IMG/VR virus record: IMGVR_UViG_3300048446_000191
Coordinates: 1 to 24,086 of that record
Strand: one strand, 5' to 3'
Length of the DNA: 24,086 nt
Source: a virus
Shown one piece after another: positions 18,513-24,086 of the stretch (position 1 is its first letter; each line of letters starts with the position of its first letter). The translations under genes and the position numbers were made by a program. The notes beneath the pieces were generated by a model. The model saw only the letters and a program-made list of their open reading frames with translations. It ran no database searches and had not been told where the DNA came from.

Positions 18513-19430
18513 TTATGCAGTAAGAATAAGATGTCCGTTAGAATTAAATTCAATTTTTGGTTGCCCAACATTGGGACCAGACGTATGAAGTAAGTCGTTT
18601 GCTCCAATGTACCACTGATTACCATCTTTGTATTGGTAATCTTTTACTTCGTAAGTTGTGGTATCCGTAGGGCTGCTGTAGTACAACTCAAGATTAGATG
18701 TTGCATTACGCTTGTAACCATAGAAAATTGTTTTACCAGCAAAAGTGGCAGAAATAGTAGCGCTGGCTGCAGCATTGGTAGCGCTTGTACTTGCTGCGGA
18801 AACAGAAGCCGCCGCTGCATTTTGAGAGGCCAACGAAGCCGCTGCTGAAGTCGCTGCAGCTGCAGCACTGTTTGACAAACTTGTAGCACTTGTTGATGCT
18901 TGACTAGCACTAGCTGCCGCTGCTGTAGCACTATTAGTTGCACTTGCCGTAGCAGTAGCTACTGCTGCAGCTATCTGTGCTTGGTTTGAAACAAGTAGAC
19001 CATCTACATACTCCTTTGTACTTGCGTCGTTAGTTGCTGTAGGCGTTGCTAAGTTTACAATTTTCTGGTTGCCCATATCGAGCTGACCAGTCATTGTACC
19101 ACCTAAGGTACTTAATGCGTTGTTATCGGTTTCTTGTGAAACATATAACGCTTGGTCAAAGTTGGCATTTAGATCTTCTGCTTTAATAGCTGAACCAGCA
19201 AAGAATGTTGCGACGGTAGCATCGTTTGCAGTGTCTCGAAAGATAACAATGTTGTCACCATTTGCAGGTGCTGTAGTAAAGGCAACTGTGGTTGCGTTTG
19301 CAAATGTAAATGCTGTTGTAGCAGCGCCATTTAGAGAGGCTTTAACGTCCTCTTGGCTAATATATTCAAATGTAAATGAATAGTTCGTGGTCGAACCATT
19401 CCCTGTATATGTATTTTGTGTAGTTGCCAT
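18513..19430 (-). CDS. Tail fibre protein with T7 gp17-like N-terminal domain (305 aa)
   Basis: Residues 1-140 match the phage T7 tail-fibre attachment domain: YTGNGSTTNYSFTFEYIS, then VKASLNG, a VIFRDT strand, and SAIKAEDLNANFDQALY. This is followed by GGTMTGQLDMGNQKIVNLATP, a motif of fibre hinges, then STKEYVDGLL. Residues about 150-225 are an Ala/Ser-rich, heptad-like rod and the last 80 residues form a short beta tip (NQWYIGANDLLHTSG). At 305 residues it is much shorter than T7 gp17 (553); host contact may be handled by the RCC1 and lectin-like proteins that follow. Confidence 0.93.
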   Translation of the reverse strand: MATTQNTYTGNGSTTNYSFTFEYISQEDVKASLNGAATTAFTFANATTVAFTTAPANGDNIVIFRDTANDATVATFFAGSAIKAEDLNANFDQALYVSQETDNNALSTLGGTMTGQLDMGNQKIVNLATPTATNDASTKEYVDGLLVSNQAQIAAAVATATASATNSATAAAASASQASTSATSLSNSAAAAATSAAASLASQNAAAASVSAASTSATNAAASATISATFAGKTIFYGYKRNATSNLELYYSSPTDTTTYEVKDYQYKDGNQWYIGANDLLHTSGPNVGQPKIEFNSNGHLILTA

Positions 19431-19436
19431 TAGTAA

Positions 19437-22400
19437 TTAGTTACGAATGTTTAGAATTGAATCATCAAAAGTCTCACCTGCTATATTAGCTTCTTCTGTT
19501 AGTTGCTTTTGAATTTGACGCAACTCAAGTGCAGCATACATATCTGCATCCATATCTGCATAAGCAAACTCTTCTGCAGCACGTCTAGCTTCAGACAACC
19601 TAGCATGTAAATCATGCCATTTCTTCAAAGATACTTCATCTGCTTTATAACCTTGGTTACGTAGCTCACGTAGCTCTTCAATACTCTTCCAGTCACCTGC
19701 ATCACGCATGATTTCTTGGATAGCTTCTTTAAAGAATCCACGATCACCCATTAAACGAAATAGTTCAGAACGTTCAGGAGCAAGTAGCTTAACACCATCC
19801 TTAGATCTAAAGCTAGTGTTTACATCAAACTCCATCTCTTGTAAGAATTTTTCTTCAGGTGTTTGTTCTGGATGAATTTTAATAGGACTATAAGCATTCC
19901 ATACACGTTGCAAGAAACTATAACCATTAGGCTTCTCGCCAGTTACTGGGCTATAAACATAAGGTTGTCTATTGGAAGGGTCTAGTTCACCGATAAACCT
20001 ATTACGGTTTTCAAGTTGTGACATAAAATCATTCTCAACTTCTACCAATCCTTGACTTAAAATACGACTCCATTCACCACGTTGTGAAGCAAGAGGACCA
20101 AGACTATTAACAAAGCCAGCAGACCAACGTGCCATTGCACCTTCGTTTTGACTAAGCATATCTAACAAAGGTTTGATAGTAGATAAACCTGTACGATCAG
20201 TAACAGCAGCACCAAAGACAAAACCTAGTTTAGAAAGAAAATGTTCTACTTTAGCTTCACCAAGCATATCAAAGTTATCAGCAACATTAGCTGTAAGTGC
20301 TAACCAATCAGCAATTGGACCTAAAGCTTCGTATGAATAAAACTTACCATCAAGACCTTTAATACTACGTTTCTGCCAATTAGAGTTTTTAACACGAGAC
20401 ATTTGAGTCTCTTTATCGTAAAGACCATCACCAGTAATACGATCGTTCACAATAAGACCAACAGCACCTGTCACTGCTAATGCACCAATAGCTTTACGAC
20501 CACGTGTCATGTACTTAAGATCAGCGATTTTATTTTGCTTGGCAATAGTATCCATACTTTTAATATCGATATTGCGTGCTTTAAGTAATTGATCAATACG
20601 TTCTTCGTTACCAAGTAGGTCGTCTAATTTGGTATAAGCTAGTTCATTTACATCACGTTGAAATGGAGTCCAAGGACCGTATTTACCCATCATATCAATC
20701 ATGTTCATACCAGTTGTGGGGAACATAAGGAATGGACGCAAACCAGGTAGTGTTTTGATAAGATCACCAACACCTTCTGCTAATGGTGTGTCTAGGTTAA
20801 GAGCCATTTCACTGTTAGCATATTTAACAGCTTCATCTTTTAACAAACCATTATCACCAAACATTTGCTTATAATATTTATCAGCAATAGGTTTGACATT
20901 TTCTTTAGTTATTGGTTTACCAGATGCTACAAGTTCATCCATAGCACGGAATCTAGATTCAGCAGCTGCATTAAATACACCAGTAAAGCCATCCAATGCT
21001 GTCATAGCATTAGGACCAAATCTTAGTACAGGATCTTTACCAAGATCGTTTAGCATTTCAATTTGATTTACAATGTACTGTAAACCGTCATTACCATCAG
21101 CAGCCTGTGCACGTGCTGCTTGTTTAAGAAAATCTAACTCACGTTCTGATTGTAGTAACAAATCAGTACGAGTAACAGAACGAATTGAATCTGGTTCACG
21201 AGAAGCTTTTAAGAAAACATCACCAGCATAAGGTAATGCTTTTTTCATAGTTTCTCCAACAGAACTATAAGCAATCCAACCACGTTGCATAGCCTTCAAA
21301 CCTTTACCAGATAATGCTGCACCAGCAAAATAAGAAATAGGTTGACTAATAATACCACCAAAGTTACCAGCAAGTGCTTGGATAGGTGTTTTAAATGCAG
21401 ATAGAATGTTGTTATAAACATTAGACCATACACCAGCAATTAGTTTATTCTCTATTTCAGGGTTAAGGTTAATAATAGCCTTACCTAGATCAGTAGTCAT
21501 CCCAGCGATGTAGCTATTCATCTTAGTGATAGTATCAATACTACCATCAGTAAGTTCATAAGCCATCAAGAATTGTTCCATTAGCCGTGGTTGATTAGCT
21601 GCAATCTGTCGCATTGTATCACCAAACCTTTGAGAATCTTCAAAGATACGCTTAGCAGTTTCACCAGCTCCAAGTGCAGTAGCTTCGTTATATCCTTCGA
21701 TGTTCTTAAATCCATTCCGTACTTGTTGGATAAGATTCATCTTACGGTTTTTGTAGTACTTAGCAGAAGCAGATAATTGAGTGACATATTGCATCATATC
21801 AATAATCTTTTCTTGTGCTACTTCTACAGCTGCTGTACCGTCCATCAACCGTGCACCTTCAGAAAGGTCTGAGATGCGTCCAGAAAGGCTTCCAGCAAGG
21901 ATAGATTGTGCCCTTGCTACATCCATACTGGTAAGGTCACTTCCGAAGCCTCTGAGGGCTTTAGCAGCCATAGCAAAACCACCTTCTGCAAGAATCTCTT
22001 TACCGTCATCAGTACGAGTAATAAAGGGTTCTAATACTTTTCTTACATCAGCCTTACTCATACGTGGATCAAATAATTGAATCGCAAGGTTTTCACCTTC
22101 ATCAATTACCTCATCAAAGGTAACCTTCCAGCCGTTACCTTCCATACCAATACGACCAGCTTGATGTAGTTGATCAGCAAGACCAAGCACAACATCCTGT
22201 GCATTATCGCCATTGGTTAGGCTATACTTTAATGCTGGTTCAGAGATTACATTACCAAGTCTACCGTAAACAGTATCTAGGTTTTTAGCAACACGGACTG
22301 CATCTACACTAGCACCAACAACACCAAAGTCATCAACAGTACGAATACCAACTTCAGTGTAATCATACATATCATGTACACCTTTGATTGGTTGATCCAT

Positions 22401-23567
22401 AGAAGGATTCATAGAATATCCATACATCCCCACTTCATCAAGAGCTTCCTCTTGTTTAATGGCAGAACGTGTTACAGCATCTTCTGGAGTTTCACGGAGT
22501 AAGTTATTATCAGTATAAGTTTTAATAATTTTTTGTTGCTGCTCTTCTGAAAGCTCTGAAAAGGGTGTGCGGGTACGTATTGTTTCTGCTCTAAATTTTT
22601 CATCTAAAGTTTCACCTTGATCCCAAATACGTTTAGCTTTAGAATAGTCAGAATTTTCAGGTTGTGCTGAATTAAGCCATTGTCTTGCTTGAGGTGTTTC
22701 ACCAACAAGTGTATCAGATTTACGTAAAGCACCGCTAGTACCAACAAGAGCATTAACAAATCTAACACTACCAACTGCTAAGTCAGTAACAAAACCAAGC
22801 CCAATATCTTCACGGATGTTCTTCTGACGTTTCATGTCAGGAGTATCACTACCCAAAGTAGCCATGCTATCAGGAATAAAATCAAACGTTTTAGGGAACG
22901 CTTTCTTTAAAGTACCTGTAGCATTGTCTTCTTCGTATTCACTGCTGACAGCACCTACAGTAAGGCCAGCCAAAGCTTCTACACCACGTTCACCCATAAA
23001 CTGGACAAACTTATTCTGACCAATTGACCAGCCCACACGTGTGTTAGCAGCAGTACCAGCAGATTTACCACCGGCACCTAATAGAAGAGTAGGTGTAACA
23101 ACAGAAGATATTTGTCTTATTGCTTGTGCTGTTTCGTTTTCAAATTTAGTAAGTTTAGGTATATTAACACCAGGAAGTACATTAAGAATGTCTACACCAA
23201 AGTCAAGTAAACTTGTAGGTACAGCTGCAGCAAGTTCAGCAGAATATCTTGGGTCGTCAACAAAACCAGGTAGTTCAGCATCAGTACCTGTAGCCATTTG
23301 CCTGCGGTTCCATTCACCACGACTCATTCCTTGGGCTTCGTAAAAAGAAAAGTCTTTTGTTTTATCGAATGGTTCTGGAGGTGCCGTAGCTGCCTCGGGT
23401 TGTGGAGCGGGTTCAGGCTGTTCTCCCGTAGGAGTAGAGGTTTCATCTAGTTGAGTATCTTCAAGCTCTGCAGCCTCTTGGGCAAGCTGCAAATCAGCAT
23501 TGAATTCTGGTGTCAAACCAGTCTCATCTGGATCCTCCCTAAACATCTCGTTAGGATCGTATTCCAT
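19437..23567 (-). CDS. Internal virion protein (T7 gp16-like core or ejection protein, 1376 aa)
   Basis: Size and position directly before the gp17-like fibre are those of T7 gp16, which is ejected and forms the DNA conduit across the envelope. Residues 1-70 are acidic and Pro/Glu-rich (PTGEQPEPAPQPEAATAPP). Most of the rest is helical, with a hydrophobic stretch AIGALAVTGAVGLIVND near residue 1025. The first 100 residues show no transglycosylase signature like that of T7 gp16. A peptidase domain is instead encoded at the end of the gene upstream. The ATG is four bases after that gene and is preceded by TAATTAAACT. Confidence 0.85.
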   Translation of the reverse strand: MEYDPNEMFREDPDETGLTPEFNADLQLAQEAAELEDTQLDETSTPTGEQPEPAPQPEAATAPPEPFDKTKDFSFYEAQGMSRGEWNRRQMATGTDAELPGFVDDPRYSAELAAAVPTSLLDFGVDILNVLPGVNIPKLTKFENETAQAIRQISSVVTPTLLLGAGGKSAGTAANTRVGWSIGQNKFVQFMGERGVEALAGLTVGAVSSEYEEDNATGTLKKAFPKTFDFIPDSMATLGSDTPDMKRQKNIREDIGLGFVTDLAVGSVRFVNALVGTSGALRKSDTLVGETPQARQWLNSAQPENSDYSKAKRIWDQGETLDEKFRAETIRTRTPFSELSEEQQQKIIKTYTDNNLLRETPEDAVTRSAIKQEEALDEVGMYGYSMNPSMDQPIKGVHDMYDYTEVGIRTVDDFGVVGASVDAVRVAKNLDTVYGRLGNVISEPALKYSLTNGDNAQDVVLGLADQLHQAGRIGMEGNGWKVTFDEVIDEGENLAIQLFDPRMSKADVRKVLEPFITRTDDGKEILAEGGFAMAAKALRGFGSDLTSMDVARAQSILAGSLSGRISDLSEGARLMDGTAAVEVAQEKIIDMMQYVTQLSASAKYYKNRKMNLIQQVRNGFKNIEGYNEATALGAGETAKRIFEDSQRFGDTMRQIAANQPRLMEQFLMAYELTDGSIDTITKMNSYIAGMTTDLGKAIINLNPEIENKLIAGVWSNVYNNILSAFKTPIQALAGNFGGIISQPISYFAGAALSGKGLKAMQRGWIAYSSVGETMKKALPYAGDVFLKASREPDSIRSVTRTDLLLQSERELDFLKQAARAQAADGNDGLQYIVNQIEMLNDLGKDPVLRFGPNAMTALDGFTGVFNAAAESRFRAMDELVASGKPITKENVKPIADKYYKQMFGDNGLLKDEAVKYANSEMALNLDTPLAEGVGDLIKTLPGLRPFLMFPTTGMNMIDMMGKYGPWTPFQRDVNELAYTKLDDLLGNEERIDQLLKARNIDIKSMDTIAKQNKIADLKYMTRGRKAIGALAVTGAVGLIVNDRITGDGLYDKETQMSRVKNSNWQKRSIKGLDGKFYSYEALGPIADWLALTANVADNFDMLGEAKVEHFLSKLGFVFGAAVTDRTGLSTIKPLLDMLSQNEGAMARWSAGFVNSLGPLASQRGEWSRILSQGLVEVENDFMSQLENRNRFIGELDPSNRQPYVYSPVTGEKPNGYSFLQRVWNAYSPIKIHPEQTPEEKFLQEMEFDVNTSFRSKDGVKLLAPERSELFRLMGDRGFFKEAIQEIMRDAGDWKSIEELRELRNQGYKADEVSLKKWHDLHARLSEARRAAEEFAYADMDADMYAALELRQIQKQLTEEANIAGETFDDSILNIRN

Positions 23568-23570
23568 AGT

Positions 23571-24086
23571 TTAATTAAATAGTGACTTTAATGTCGCAAT
23601 ATCTTGTGGTGTAATAGGACGCATTAAACCACCTAAATGTAAATGTGTTTCATGGTTTGGATCACCATCACCAGGGCCAATAATTTCTTCAAATAGACCC
23701 ATGCTTCTAATAGCATCTTTAAGTTGTTTGGTTTTTTCAATGGAAGCATTGTATTCACCAGTTTGGTGTGTAACATCAAAAGCTTCCCCATAACCATGAT
23801 AACTATTACCAGCGTGTACAGGAGCAGTACCGCCGAAAGCAGGGTGTTCTGCTACTTTAAAACCAAGACCAACCAAAGCTTCACCAGTTTTAACGTATTC
23901 TTGAGGGTTGTCGCTGTACATCATTGCACCAGTGAAAGACCTTCTAAACATAGAGCCAGGTCGCATTGCACCAGGTCTTTGGAAAGTACGTGTATCACCA
24001 GACGTTAGAGACAATCCTTGCTCTAATGCACGTCTTTTAGCCGCTTCTCGTGTCTTTGCATCATAAATGATACTACGAAATTCAGG
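23571..24086 (-). CDS. C-terminal part of a virion protein with an M15-type peptidase domain, 5' end beyond window
   Basis: The frame is open to the window edge (24 further residues before the TTG at 24014, reading PEFRSIIYDAKTREAAKRR), so this is the end of a longer protein. The terminal 140 residues carry the M15 zinc metallopeptidase pattern: SYHGYGEAFDV (His and Asp ligands, the SxHxxGxAxD motif) and HETHLHLGG with the final His. Such enzymes cut peptidoglycan peptide bridges. Just before the gp16-like gene, it is probably part of a gp15-like or other core protein that opens the wall during DNA entry. It could also be a separate gene started at the TTG, but a helical extension without a stop argues against that. 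Confidence 0.85.
   Translation of the reverse strand, partial: PEFRSIIYDAKTREAAKRRALEQGLSLTSGDTRTFQRPGAMRPGSMFRRSFTGAMMYSDNPQEYVKTGEALVGLGFKVAEHPAFGGTAPVHAGNSYHGYGEAFDVTHQTGEYNASIEKTKQLKDAIRSMGLFEEIIGPGDGDPNHETHLHLGGLMRPITPQDIATLKSLFN

Noticed and set aside
1-24086. CRISPR arrays, insertion sequences, integrase or attachment sites.
   Set aside because: No regularly spaced repeats, transposase, recombinase or tRNA fragment was found on either strand.

Overview
The window is part of a T7-like podovirus genome (Autographiviridae type), most likely a cyanophage of the marine or freshwater Synechococcus/Prochlorococcus group. The evidence is a single-subunit RNA polymerase with its gp2.5-like SSB, endonuclease I and primase in T7 order; a gp16-like internal virion protein followed by a gp17-like tail fibre; a T7-type large terminase; and a phage thyX. 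The Ala/Ser-rich tail fibre, RCC1-repeat tail protein and many small cyanophage-style genes also fit. The host assignment is inference. Every supported gene lies on the minus strand, so transcription runs from high to low coordinates. No photosynthesis gene, integrase, tRNA or CRISPR array was seen.

In transcription order: (1) Virion genes, 24086-14674: the end of a protein with an M15-type peptidase domain, the 1376-residue internal virion protein, the tail fibre, an RCC1-repeat tail protein, and three small tail or adhesin-like proteins. (2) A membrane, lysis and secreted cluster, 14672-12732, made of tightly overlapping small genes: a holin-like protein, a proline-rich protein with a membrane segment, two proteins with signal peptides, and a coiled-coil membrane protein. 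(3) Packaging, 12729-8476: three small lysine-rich proteins, a likely small terminase, a basic protein, an HNH nuclease, a 411-residue protein with a possible HH-type nuclease end, and the large terminase. (4) thyX at 8238-7582, between two poorly coding stretches. (5) Early region, 7336-3600: three host sigma70-like promoters sharing one architecture, then about 17 small genes including an ArdA-like antirestriction protein and two neighbouring KTSC-like proteins. (6) DNA takeover genes, 3622-1: RNA polymerase, SSB, a small protein, endonuclease I and the start of the primase-helicase.

In T7-like virions the packaging genes sit at the right end and the early promoters at the left end. Here they are adjacent, so the sequence probably comes from a circularised or permuted assembly and the physical genome ends should lie within about 7300-8480. 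The likely programme is that host RNA polymerase reads the three early promoters, the early proteins (including the antirestriction candidate) act first, and the phage RNA polymerase then transcribes replication, virion and packaging genes. Its specificity loop differs from that of T7, so its promoter should differ too. One candidate is at 8451-8475.

Several genes are shorter than 60 codons and were found by reading frames by eye (4349-4853, 6469-6570, 12276-12729, 13770-13946, 14341-14672). They are packed with ATGA overlaps or exact TAA-TT-ATG junctions, which supports their reality. All family assignments come from reading motifs; no database search was run.
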